Shown piece by piece: positions 35,569-44,125 of a DNA stretch of 64,000 nucleotides. The stretch is from Thermoclostridium stercorarium subsp. stercorarium DSM 8532 (GTDB lineage Bacteria > Bacillota > Clostridia > DSM-8532). The DNA is taken from NCBI RefSeq assembly GCF_000331995.1, contig NC_020134.1:2330002-2394001 (forward strand). Direction: 5' to 3'. The translations under genes and the position numbers were made by a program. How positions within the stretch are numbered: position 1 is the first letter of the stretch; each line of letters begins with the position of its first letter. Under the pieces are notes generated by a model that saw nothing but the letters and a program-made list of their open reading frames with translations, was not told the DNA's origin and made no database searches.

Positions 35569-37770
35569 TCAGTCGGTTTCAGTCAGTTCGAACCATACGG
35601 TAACCACCTGGCCTTTGTTAAGCTCGGTACCCGGTTCGAATTCCTGCCTCATGGCGCGCCCAATTCCTTCAACTTTGATATTAAGGCCGGCTTTCCTTAG
35701 CGTTTCCGCCGCCTCATCCACTTCTTTGTTCAGAACGTTGGGCATTGTCACCTTTAGTTCATCATCGGGTTTGTATGTGTAAAGTATAACGGTGGAGCCG
35801 CTCGGAACACTGCTGTTCGGCTTCGGTGTCTGCTCGTAGACTATTGCGTCGTCAGACTGGTTGTCGCCTTCAATGGTATAGTTCAGCTCGTAAGCCTTAA
35901 GTTTGGCTATTGCATCAGAAAGCTTCATGTTCCTCACTTCAGGAACATACATTTCCTTAAGCATCAACTGTTTGTCCTTTTCGGAATATTCCCTTTCAAC
36001 CCCAAGGTAATCAAGTATTTCCTCCATAAGTTTTCCTGCCACGGGCGCGGCTATTGTTCCTCCGGTGTGGGGATATACCTGAGGATGGTCAAGTATCACT
36101 ACAAGAGCCACCTTCGGATCGTCCGCGGGCGCAAAGCAGGCGAAGGAAGCAATATACCTGCCTTCAGTATCGGTTTCAACCGTTTCCGATGTTCCGGTTT
36201 TGCCGGCGATTTTATACCCGCTTACATATGCATTCTGCCCTGTTCCTTCGGACACGACACCCGCAAGTATCTCCCTGAGAGTATCCGACGTCTGTTTCGA
36301 AATAACCTTTCTTACCACCTGGGGTTCTGCCTTTTCTATTATATTACCTTCGCTGTCACTGATTTGTTTTACCAGTATCGGTTTCATCAGATTTCCGCCG
36401 TTTGCGATAGCGCAGTACGCAGTAATAAGCTGGAGCGGTGATATTGTAAAGCGCTGACCGAAAGAGCTTACCGCCATATCTATCTCCTTCGGGTCCTTGT
36501 GCCACTGGTATTCATTGTCGGCAGGCTCACCGTTCAGTGTTATTCCTGTTTTCTCCATGAAACCGAAAGCTCTCACGTACTGATAAAATTTATCTATTCC
36601 AAGAGCCAGTGCTGTTTTCACAAATACCGGGTTACATGAATTATAAACACCGACTCGGAAAGTCTCAGCGCCGTGACCGCCGGCCTTCCAGCAGTTAATA
36701 TTATGTCCCGCAAGATGAACGGTGGTGCATACAAACTCGGTATCCGGAGTTACCACTCCTTCCTCCAGCGCAGCCGCTGCAGTAATGGCTTTAAATGTTG
36801 AACCCGGTTCATATGTATCCATCAGTGCTTTGTTCCTGAATACGGTCTGGAAGAGCAATTCCACGTCTTCCGAGCTCCCCTTCCCCTTCCAGTCCTCCTT
36901 TTCCACAAAATCAGGCTTTGCAAAGGGATCATTAGGATCATAATCGGGTTTTGAAGCCATTGCAAGAATTTCGCCGGTATTGGGAACCATTACAATGGCT
37001 GCCGCGCCCCTTTTAAGCTTATAGTCCACAACCGCCTGTTCCAGCGCTTTTTCAGTAAAATACTGAATTGTCTCATCAATTGTCAGGTATAAGTTGTATC
37101 CGTCCACAGGCTCAACATAAGTTTCCGGGCTGTATTTGACCTGCCTTCCGCCGGCGTCAAACTCACTCATCACCATACCCGGTTTCCCGCTTAAAATTTC
37201 ATCAAAGGTTTTTTCTATTCCGTTCAGCCCCTGCTCGTCATCCCCTGTAAAGCCCAGGACATGCGACGCAAGCCTTCCGTTCGGATAATAGCGTTTTGAA
37301 TCTTCGTCCACATAAATGCTGGTTATTTCGTTTTCAACCAGGTATTCCCTGACTTTCTGACCTACTTCCTTGTCAACCTTTCTTTTTATAAACGCCCAGC
37401 TTGAATTCGACGTTAACTTCGCCTTAATACTTTCAGGGGTCATATCCAGTATTTCCGCCAAATCATTTGCTATCTGATCAATTTTTTCCGGCGTATCCTT
37501 CATTTTGTCCATAAAATCCGGCGGATTAACCGAAATGGTTTCCACCGACGCACTTATTGCCAATCCTTTACCGTTACGATCGTATATTGTTCCTCTTTTG
37601 GGATTAATAATCCTGCTTCTTGTTTGTCTTTCATAAGCCTTGATTGAATACTCCTCACCCTTTACAATCTGAAAATAGCCGACACGTCCAATCAACGCCA
37701 CGATCAGCACCGTATATACAATCAGGAGTACAAGGGAACGCTTCTTTACTTTAATGGCATTTGACACCAA
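35569..37770 (-). CDS. spoVD: Class B penicillin-binding protein with two PASTA domains (SpoVD/FtsI type)
   Basis: A septal transpeptidase. About 733 aa. N-terminal transmembrane helix (about 12-34), PBP dimerisation domain (about 50-210), transpeptidase domain with all catalytic motifs: STFK (Ser324), SCN (in YNSCNPVF) and KTG (in AGKTGTSETV). Two PASTA domains follow (about 600-665 and 668-733). SpoVD usually carries one PASTA domain, so function in vegetative division or in the spore cortex cannot be separated by sequence. Start choice: a TTG at 37794 lacks an RBS; AAAGGTGG precedes TTG 37770 and GTG 37767, and either may be used. Confidence 0.92.
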   Translation of the reverse strand: MVSNAIKVKKRSLVLLIVYTVLIVALIGRVGYFQIVKGEEYSIKAYERQTRSRIINPKRGTIYDRNGKGLAISASVETISVNPPDFMDKMKDTPEKIDQIANDLAEILDMTPESIKAKLTSNSSWAFIKRKVDKEVGQKVREYLVENEITSIYVDEDSKRYYPNGRLASHVLGFTGDDEQGLNGIEKTFDEILSGKPGMVMSEFDAGGRQVKYSPETYVEPVDGYNLYLTIDETIQYFTEKALEQAVVDYKLKRGAAAIVMVPNTGEILAMASKPDYDPNDPFAKPDFVEKEDWKGKGSSEDVELLFQTVFRNKALMDTYEPGSTFKAITAAAALEEGVVTPDTEFVCTTVHLAGHNINCWKAGGHGAETFRVGVYNSCNPVFVKTALALGIDKFYQYVRAFGFMEKTGITLNGEPADNEYQWHKDPKEIDMAVSSFGQRFTISPLQLITAYCAIANGGNLMKPILVKQISDSEGNIIEKAEPQVVRKVISKQTSDTLREILAGVVSEGTGQNAYVSGYKIAGKTGTSETVETDTEGRYIASFACFAPADDPKVALVVILDHPQVYPHTGGTIAAPVAGKLMEEILDYLGVEREYSEKDKQLMLKEMYVPEVRNMKLSDAIAKLKAYELNYTIEGDNQSDDAIVYEQTPKPNSSVPSGSTVILYTYKPDDELKVTMPNVLNKEVDEAAETLRKAGLNIKVEGIGRAMRQEFEPGTELNKGQVVTVWFELTETD

Positions 37771-37948
37771 ATGATCCCACCTTTCAACGGGCAATAAAAA
37801 GCTTTATATTATTAAAAAAGGACTATAGATTGCCGCATACGCGAAAACATTTCGCTTCGTTGCCACTCAATCCATTGTCCCGTTAATTCTTATTAATATA
37901 TATTCAGTACTTGTTCCGGTTTTGACTGCAATACAATACTTCAAAAAC

Positions 37949-38437
37949 CTATTTTTCGCCGAAAAACATCAACATCGACTTCCAAAAACTTTCCTTCTCC
38001 TTTTCCTCTTCCAGGTTAACAGTGCTGTAATTGACTTTCGGAACTTTAACAGGTATTTTCTGATAACTGTCAGGCATTTTCATATTTAAACGTTCTTCTG
38101 CAATTTTTCTGATGTTTTCCTGGTTTATTTTTGAGTTAATGCTTACCTCCAGCTTACGGTTGCTGTCTTTCAGGGATTCATATTCCTTATTCAGCGCCGA
38201 GAGTTTATAGTTCATTTCGGTTATCGTGCTGTACCTGTAAATAATTGTGAAAAAAACGGCAAAAGTTATTACTATACAGACAATAATCTGCACCACGGGG
38301 TATTCCGCGGTTACGGGTTTTGCCGCCACACTTGGGACAGGGGTAGTCTTTCTTACCGTTCTTTGCCTTTTTCGCGGGTAAGGCTGTTCATTTAATTTCG
38401 GAGCCGCTGAACCATAAACATAATATTTTTCCTTCAT
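37949..38437 (-). CDS. ftsL: Septum formation initiator FtsL
   Basis: A bitopic divisome protein, 162 aa. Basic cytoplasmic N-terminus with KRQRTVRK, one transmembrane helix (about 48-68), then a heptad-like coiled coil (about 72-105, MNYKLSALNKEYESLKDSNR) ending near NIRKIAEERLNMKMP, the conserved FtsL C-terminal block. The tail (about 125-162) is charged and longer than usual. Order rsmH-ftsL-PBP is standard; the 346-bp gap before it is not. Confidence 0.9.
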   Translation of the reverse strand: MKEKYYVYGSAAPKLNEQPYPRKRQRTVRKTTPVPSVAAKPVTAEYPVVQIIVCIVITFAVFFTIIYRYSTITEMNYKLSALNKEYESLKDSNRKLEVSINSKINQENIRKIAEERLNMKMPDSYQKIPVKVPKVNYSTVNLEEEKEKESFWKSMLMFFGEK

Positions 38438-38783
38438 TAAACTTCACCCCTTTTTCCCTGAAACAGGTTTCCAAAAACAATATACTCCCGGGCCAAACTT
38501 ATATTGGCCACGGGGTTAGCGCTGAATATCAAAGAACTTTTGCATTTATCTTTTGTAAGACTTCTGTTTTAATTTTCTTTTGTATCTTCCCATTTCTCTT
38601 TTGTAAATCATTCAATTATATTTTTTATCTTTTGCGGCTCCATAAAATTTTTCTTTCGTACTGGTCAAAATAAACTTTTTCACCTTCAAACAAGGTATCT
38701 TAGGTATATTTTTTCTTAATTTGAACTTAAGACTTTATCTTTTGTGCATTAAAAACCTTTGTCTTTTGTATAAGCTCTAATAA
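38438..38783 (-). repeat. Repeat-filled spacer between rsmH and ftsL
   Basis: Seven copies of a 9-bp motif, all in one orientation. On the minus (transcribed) strand it reads TACAAAAGA; on the plus strand TCTTTTGTA. Exact copies at 38549-38557, 38576-38584, 38597-38605 and 38762-38770; variants at 38628-38636 (TCTTTTGCG), 38652-38660 (TCTTTCGTA) and 38738-38746 (TCTTTTGTG). Start-to-start distances are 27, 21, 31, 24, 86 and 24 bp. No ORF or known RNA element explains them. Confidence 0.8.
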
Positions 38784-39728
38784 TCAAAGTTTTTCCGCAA
38801 TTCGCAGTTTTGCACTCCGTGCCCTGTGGTTGCGTTTAAGCTCCTCTTCCGATGGAACGATTGGCTTACGAGTGATTATTTTCAGTTGCTTAACTGGGTT
38901 GCACACACATTTCGGAAAATCCGGCGGACATTTGCAAAGCCCCGATTTGTTACGGAAAAACTGTTTTACAATTCTGTCTTCCAGGGAATGAAATGTAATA
39001 ACGCATAACCTGCCACCTCTGATAAGACTTTCAACAATTCCCGGCAATGCATTCTCCAAAACTTCAAGCTCTCGGTTCACCGCTATCCGGATTGCCTGAA
39101 AAGTCCGCTTTGCAGGATGCTGTCCCTCTTTTCTTCTGGCGGACGCGGGTATCGCAGCCTTTATAATATCAACCAGCTGTGACGTGGTTTCAATTAATTG
39201 ATTTTCCCGTGCTTTACAGATAAACTCCGCTATCCTTGCCGCCCATTTTTCTTCACCGTATTCCCTGATAATTCTTGCAATCTCATCCTTCGGCCACGTG
39301 TTCACAAGTTCCTTCGCGGTAAATTCACTATCCTGGTTCATTCTCATGTCCAGCGGCGCATCATCCATATACCTGAATCCTCTTTTTTCAGCCTCAATCT
39401 GATAGGATGATACCCCCAGATCAAGAAGCACTCCGTCAACTGCATTTATCCTTTTTTCATCAAGTATTTGTCTTATGTTTTCAAAGTTCTCGTGTATTAT
39501 AATGAATTTTGCCTTACTTTCCGTTTTCCGAAGTTTTTCTTCGGCCGCCTCAAGAGCCTCCCGGTCCTGATCTATGCCTATGAGAAGGCCCTTAGGTCCA
39601 AGCCGCTTTAATATTTCCGCCGAATGCCCCGCACCACCGACGGTGCAGTCAACGTATATGCCATTCGGACGTATATTTAAACCTTCTATGCATTCTTTCA
39701 GTAATACCGGTTCATGAGAAAATTCCAT
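38784..39728 (-). CDS. rsmH: 16S rRNA (cytosine1402-N4)-methyltransferase
   Basis: RsmH (MraW) methylates C1402 of 16S rRNA at N4. 314 aa. Seen: [13 protein letters not shown] at the N-terminus, the SAM motif [11 protein letters not shown] (about 27-37), [10 protein letters not shown] (about 99-108) and the C-terminal [14 protein letters not shown], all family landmarks. Second gene of the cluster, 15 bp after mraZ. Confidence 0.97.
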   Translation of the reverse strand: MEFSHEPVLLKECIEGLNIRPNGIYVDCTVGGAGHSAEILKRLGPKGLLIGIDQDREALEAAEEKLRKTESKAKFIIIHENFENIRQILDEKRINAVDGVLLDLGVSSYQIEAEKRGFRYMDDAPLDMRMNQDSEFTAKELVNTWPKDEIARIIREYGEEKWAARIAEFICKARENQLIETTSQLVDIIKAAIPASARRKEGQHPAKRTFQAIRIAVNRELEVLENALPGIVESLIRGGRLCVITFHSLEDRIVKQFFRNKSGLCKCPPDFPKCVCNPVKQLKIITRKPIVPSEEELKRNHRARSAKLRIAEKL

Positions 39729-39742
39729 TTTTCAGCCCAGAA

Positions 39743-40165
39743 TTAAAACTCAATATCCATTTCCTCAAGCATTGCTCCGACTTCTTCGGCGTCAGCATCT
39801 TCGTAAAATTCAGGATTCCAAACCTCAACCTTGTTCAAACTGCCAATAAAGAGCAGTTCCTTGCTCAACGACGCATATTCTCTAAGATGCTGTGGTATTA
39901 ATATTCTACCCTGTTTATCCAGTTCACATTCAGCGGCGTTCGAGGAAAAAAACCTTAACGCTTTGCGGTTTGCCTCCTTTGAAGACGGCATCGCCTTCTT
40001 CAGCCTGTCAACCAGGCTGATCCATTCTTCTTCGGGATATATGTAGAGGCACTTTTCTATTCCCTTGGTAATTATAAACTTTTCCTTGAGGTCATAACGG
40101 AATGCCGCCGGTATTATAACCCTGCCTTTGGGGTCCAGCGTGTTGGTATATTTACCGATTAGCAC
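39743..40165 (-). CDS. mraZ: Transcriptional regulator MraZ
   Basis: A DNA-binding protein of the SpoVT/AbrB-like fold, forming rings, that regulates the dcw operon. 140 aa with two repeated halves: the DxxxR motifs are DPKGRVIIPA (about 11-20) and DKQGRILIPQ (about 92-101). Start choice: a GTG at 40174 forms part of the RBS AGAGGTG; the GTG at 40165 has 6-nt spacing and gives MLIGKYTNTLDPKGR, which aligns with the Bacillus start. First gene of the dcw operon, with its own boxes upstream. Confidence 0.95.
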   Translation of the reverse strand: MLIGKYTNTLDPKGRVIIPAAFRYDLKEKFIITKGIEKCLYIYPEEEWISLVDRLKKAMPSSKEANRKALRFFSSNAAECELDKQGRILIPQHLREYASLSKELLFIGSLNKVEVWNPEFYEDADAEEVGAMLEEMDIEF

Positions 40166-40199
40166 CGTTATCACCTCTTTCCCCGTCTCAGGTTAAGGC

Positions 40200-40225
40200 C
40201 TCCACTTTTCCCCACTTACCACCAC
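40200..40225 (-). promoter_or_regulatory. Three MraZ boxes
   Basis: Read on the minus strand: GTGGTG (40225-40220), GTGGGG (40215-40210) and GTGGAG (40205-40200), separated by exactly 4 bp (10-bp period). MraZ is known to bind such direct GTGG-type repeats in front of mraZ. The boxes start just downstream of the predicted transcription start, so binding would hinder initiation. Confidence 0.85.
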
Positions 40226-40234
40226 TTTGTTTAT

Positions 40235-40264
40235 ATTTTACTCCAAAATTAAACCAATAGTCAA
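40235..40264 (-). promoter_or_regulatory. Sigma-A promoter of the dcw cluster
   Basis: On the minus strand, TTGACT (40264-40259), an 18-bp spacer and TAAAAT (40240-40235). It lies about 10 bp upstream of the MraZ boxes and 70 bp before mraZ. Confidence 0.75.
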
Positions 40265-40276
40265 CACTGGATCAAA

Positions 40277-40332
40277 ATGTAAAATAAAAAAGCAGGCATC
40301 CATCCTCCTTAATCGGATATAGAAGCCTGCCA
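40277..40332 (-). terminator. Terminator downstream of rodA
   Basis: On the minus strand, GCAGGC (40330-40325) pairs with GCCTGC (40297-40292) with a partly paired interior (ATCC/GGAT), followed by TTTTTTATTTTAC. It separates the rodA operon from mraZ. It is 140 bp after the rodA stop. Confidence 0.75.
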
Positions 40333-40472
40333 AAAACACAATATATTGTATATCAAGAGGAATTATAGCACAATCTCTGTTCCTTTCATGAAATTAAGAA
40401 TGAATGAATTAACACAATGTAATCTAATCTTAACTTTTGTAATATTTCAGTAATATTTCTGTAATATTAACA

Positions 40473-41600
40473 CTATTCAAACATTAACCTGCGTTTGCGC
40501 AGAGAAATACTTAAAACAATCCCCACGGCAATGAAATTTGTCGTCACCGAACTTACACCATAGCTGATAAACGGCAGCGGGATTCCGGTAACGGGCAGAA
40601 GCCCTATATTCATTCCCACATTCTCCATGAAGTGGGCAAAAAACATCGACACAACCCCCATTACCACGAACGAACCATACCTGTCCCTTGCACACCACGC
40701 AACATAGATGCATCTGGCGAACAATGCAAGAAACAGAATAATCAAAAATGCCGCGCCGACAAAACCGAATTCCTCAGCCACTACCGAGAATATAAAGTCC
40801 GTCCATGAGTAGGGCACATTCTCGGCGGCCATTCCTTTACCCCAGCCGCGTCCCCATAATTGACCCGCACCGGTATACTGTATCGAACGGCGTACCTGGA
40901 AATTCGCCCCCAAAGGATCGGCATCCTTGTTAATAAAACTGTAGAAACGTTTTTTCAGGTAATCGGGGAAACGCTCATATAATCTCGTTATGTAAATTAC
41001 GATTATTGATATAACTCCCGCGCCCGCCGATATGAAAATATATTTGTAGGGTATACCGGCAAAAAAGACCATACATACGAAGATGAATACATAAACCATG
41101 CTTGTGCCGATGTCGGGCTGCAACAGCACAAGAAAAATCGGCAGCGCAGAAAAGATAAGGAGTTTTATGTAATTATATTTACCTGTATTTGTGACGATAC
41201 GTTCCAGATAAAATGCGACAATCAGGATAAAAGTGATTTTGCCAAGTTCAGAGGGCTGGTACGACACCGGCCCAATTTTGAACCACCCCTGGGTTCCGGT
41301 TTCTTCCTTTCCCCTCCCGATAAACAGGACAAGCACCAAAAGCAGTATTGAAAAACCGTAAGCAGGGAAACCAAGCACCTTCAAATCCTTATAGTCAATG
41401 AGGCTGAGGACCACCATTGCCACTGCGCCTGCAATTATCCCTACGCTCTGCTTTACTAACAGCTCATATTTGTTAAGCTGTTTTGCGACACTTGCTATTA
41501 CCACAAGCCCGTATGCACTTAAAAGCACAACCAGTATTAAAATAAACCAATCGTAATGTTTTATCTTGTTAAGCCCCTGGCTTTTTTCCACATGAAGCAT
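40473..41600 (-). CDS. rodA: SEDS peptidoglycan polymerase RodA
   Basis: A SEDS polymerase for cylindrical wall growth. 375 aa, about ten membrane helices. Shared family segments: QPDIGTSMVYVFIF (about 165-178), TDFIFSVVAEEFGFVGA (about 265-281) and VTGIPLPFISYGVSSV near the end. It is clearly a paralogue of the ftsW product at 30540, and RodA is favoured because it lies outside the division cluster and resembles rod-type proteins in this C-terminal motif (ISYGVSS). Last gene of ymfF-ymfH-lgt-rodA; no MreBCD genes in view. Confidence 0.88.
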   Translation of the reverse strand: MLHVEKSQGLNKIKHYDWFILILVVLLSAYGLVVIASVAKQLNKYELLVKQSVGIIAGAVAMVVLSLIDYKDLKVLGFPAYGFSILLLVLVLFIGRGKEETGTQGWFKIGPVSYQPSELGKITFILIVAFYLERIVTNTGKYNYIKLLIFSALPIFLVLLQPDIGTSMVYVFIFVCMVFFAGIPYKYIFISAGAGVISIIVIYITRLYERFPDYLKKRFYSFINKDADPLGANFQVRRSIQYTGAGQLWGRGWGKGMAAENVPYSWTDFIFSVVAEEFGFVGAAFLIILFLALFARCIYVAWCARDRYGSFVVMGVVSMFFAHFMENVGMNIGLLPVTGIPLPFISYGVSSVTTNFIAVGIVLSISLRKRRLMFE

Positions 41601-41683
41601 GAAACAACCTTCCCAATTACTATTTTCATTATTTCGGGCTCACCGCACGTGGGTTCTGATACACCACTGTGGCTGAAACCGGC

Positions 41684-42733
41684 TCATTCTTCCCCGCCGG
41701 AGCCGGAATTCTCGTTGTTTTCGGCGCCCGAATCGCCTGATGAAGCAGTATCATCCCCGGTTATCGGTATATCGCTGTCCGATGGTTCGGATTCTTTGTC
41801 CGAAATTTCGGTTTGGTCGTCAGGCGATAAATCATTTTCCGGGGACTTGTCCTCTATTTCGGCTATAATCTGCCTGTATACGCTCGGCTGATATTCTTCG
41901 TCCGCTACGCCGTTTTTCAAGCGGACACGCCTAACTGTGAAAACAATTATAAAGGTTACCGCAAATAAAAATCCAATTACACGGTTAACATTGACATTTC
42001 CGATTTTCAGATCAAAACGGAGACTGTCAATCACAAACCTGGCTAAACCGTAGGAAATCATATAAAGGGAAAAAACTTCCCCGTCCAGTTTTTTCCGTTT
42101 CCGGAACCACAGCAGGACAAAAAATGCCACAAGGTTCCACAAAGATTCATACAAGAAAAGCGGATGCACGGGTAATTCCGGATCTACGCCGGGAAACTGG
42201 GACGGCGAGCCGGCGACTGTGCTTTTTATTATGTCTCCTGTCATTCCCCATGGTAAATCGGTATTCGGTCCAAACAGTTCCTGGTTGACAAAATTACCCC
42301 AGCGGCCTATAACCTGTCCAAGTACAAGGTAAACAACAATATGATCCAGCAGTTTCAGCGTATTTATCCTTCTTATGCGGCAGAAAAGGTAAATCGTAAA
42401 AATGCCGCCGATAACACCGCCATATATCGCAAGCCCGCCATGCCAGATTTTATATACTTCACTCAGGTTGTTTTTGTAATAGCCCCAGTTAACAAGCACG
42501 TAAAATATCCGGGCACAAATTATGCCAACAGGCGTGGTGATTAGTATCAGATCAATGAGATCATCCTGTTTTAGTCCGTATTTCTCACTGTTTCTCAGTA
42601 CACCGATAATTATAACCAGAAAAGCAAGCGCCGTTATAATTCCATACCAGTAAATATTTATCGGGCCAACCGAGAACGCCACAGGATCAAGGTTAATTTC
42701 TATTCCCAGTTTTGGAAAACTTATATAATGCAT
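41684..42733 (-). CDS. lgt: Prolipoprotein diacylglyceryl transferase
   Basis: First enzyme of lipoprotein maturation, transferring diacylglycerol from phosphatidylglycerol to the lipobox cysteine. 349 aa with seven membrane helices. Seen: WHGGLAIYGGVIGG (about 97-110) and the Lgt signature GRWGNFVNQELFG (about 141-153), with its arginine and asparagine. The last 70-80 residues are a very acidic, serine- and glycine-rich extension (DSDIPITGDDTASSGDSG) not found in typical Lgt. Start: the ATG at 42748 has no RBS; the ATG at 42733 has GGGGGA upstream. Confidence 0.94.
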   Translation of the reverse strand: MHYISFPKLGIEINLDPVAFSVGPINIYWYGIITALAFLVIIIGVLRNSEKYGLKQDDLIDLILITTPVGIICARIFYVLVNWGYYKNNLSEVYKIWHGGLAIYGGVIGGIFTIYLFCRIRRINTLKLLDHIVVYLVLGQVIGRWGNFVNQELFGPNTDLPWGMTGDIIKSTVAGSPSQFPGVDPELPVHPLFLYESLWNLVAFFVLLWFRKRKKLDGEVFSLYMISYGLARFVIDSLRFDLKIGNVNVNRVIGFLFAVTFIIVFTVRRVRLKNGVADEEYQPSVYRQIIAEIEDKSPENDLSPDDQTEISDKESEPSDSDIPITGDDTASSGDSGAENNENSGSGGEE

Positions 42734-42844
42734 ACCTATCCCCCACATTTTTCATAATTTATACCTATAAAATAGTAACATATTTTCTGTCTGCATTCAG
42801 TATATACGTCTTTTTTATCATAAAGTTTAACATCGGCCACGGGA

Positions 42845-44122
42845 TTACATATTTACCGGCCATATGATGGATAAAGAGGGTTCCGCCGAAAAATGATCTT
42901 TAAAAATTTCTTCGGCTTCGTCCAGTGTAAGTTCTTCATATACTCTGGTGTGTTCAAAGAAATTTGCACCGTTGAAGTACAGCGGTATAAATTCGTGGGA
43001 GATATCCTCAGGGGAATTCAGGTTCCCTATAAACCTTCCTTCATGAGCTTTCTTAATGCGCTCGAAGCTTTTTTTGTCAAGTCCGTTTTTACGTACCTTT
43101 TCAAGCGCAGTAATAATTTTTTCGGCTGTTTTTTTTGGGTCTTTCGACTGTCCTCCCCATACGGTATACCCAAAGGAGCCTTCGAGGCTTACATCGCATC
43201 CGAACCCCTGGTTTATTAACCCATCGTTGTACAGTTGATTATACAACTCCGAACTTCTCCCCATCAACATTGAAAGTATTATTTCAAGGGCAACCTTCCT
43301 TTTTAAAAGATCATACCCTGTAACACCGGAATTGTCTTTGATTCCCATATTAAACTGCGGCATGGCCACGGCAAGGCTCTTTTCAATGAGCTTCATGTTA
43401 TGATGCCGCGGCTCTTCCGGAAAAATTTTCTCTATCCTTCCGGGGTTATTTTTCGCTTTTATGCCGCGTTCCACCATGTCAAACACCAACGGCGGTTCAA
43501 CGTCACCCACTGTAACTATAATCATATTCGAAGGATGATAAAAAGTATTATAACACTTGTACAGTGTTTCTTTTGTAATTTCCATAATGCTTTCTTCAGT
43601 TCCTGCAATGTCGATTTTTACCGGATGATTAACATACAACGCATTAAGAAGGTTAAAAAACACCCTCCAGTCCGCATTATCATTGTACATCTTTATCTCC
43701 TGGCTGATTATGCCTTTTTCCTTTTCCACGTTTTCATCGGTAAGATACGGGTTTTGAACAAAATCAAGCAAAAGCCTGAAATTGTCTTCAAACCTGTCGG
43801 TGCATGAAAAAAGATATACCGTCTGGGTAAACGACGTATAGGCATTGGAATCCGCACCCAACATTGAAAACTTATCCATTATGCTGCCGTCTTCCTGCTC
43901 GAAAAGCTTATGTTCCAGAAAATGGGCAATACCGTCCGGCACTCTTGTCTCATTATTCTCGTCGGGAGCAATAAAGGTATTGTTTATCGAACCGTAATTC
44001 GTGGCAAAAGTTGAGAAAATTTTGTTATAACCTTTCTTAGGTATGACAAAAGCCTTCAAACCGCTGGAATGTTCATAAATATAAACTTTTTCCTTTATAC
44101 GTTCAAACTCAAGGACTTTCAA
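42845..44122 (-). CDS. M16 family zinc peptidase (YmfH-like)
   Basis: An M16 (pitrilysin-like) metalloprotease, 425 aa. The inverted zinc motif HFLEH (His67, Glu70, His71) lies in DGIAHFLEHKLFE, and the distal glutamate is expected in EKEKGIISQEIKMY (about 134-147). Two homologous halves, the second non-catalytic. It forms a pair with the gene upstream, whose product lacks the zinc motif: the usual arrangement of active/inactive M16 partners (YmfH/YmfF in Bacillus). Substrate unknown. Gap 3 bp. Confidence 0.9.
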   Translation of the reverse strand: MKVLEFERIKEKVYIYEHSSGLKAFVIPKKGYNKIFSTFATNYGSINNTFIAPDENNETRVPDGIAHFLEHKLFEQEDGSIMDKFSMLGADSNAYTSFTQTVYLFSCTDRFEDNFRLLLDFVQNPYLTDENVEKEKGIISQEIKMYNDNADWRVFFNLLNALYVNHPVKIDIAGTEESIMEITKETLYKCYNTFYHPSNMIIVTVGDVEPPLVFDMVERGIKAKNNPGRIEKIFPEEPRHHNMKLIEKSLAVAMPQFNMGIKDNSGVTGYDLLKRKVALEIILSMLMGRSSELYNQLYNDGLINQGFGCDVSLEGSFGYTVWGGQSKDPKKTAEKIITALEKVRKNGLDKKSFERIKKAHEGRFIGNLNSPEDISHEFIPLYFNGANFFEHTRVYEELTLDEAEEIFKDHFSAEPSLSIIWPVNM

Positions 44123-44125
44123 CTT

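Noticed and set aside
38549-38770. CRISPR array
   Set aside because: The repeated unit is only 9 bp, spacing is 21-31 bp with one long gap, and there are no cas genes; kept as a plain repeat.
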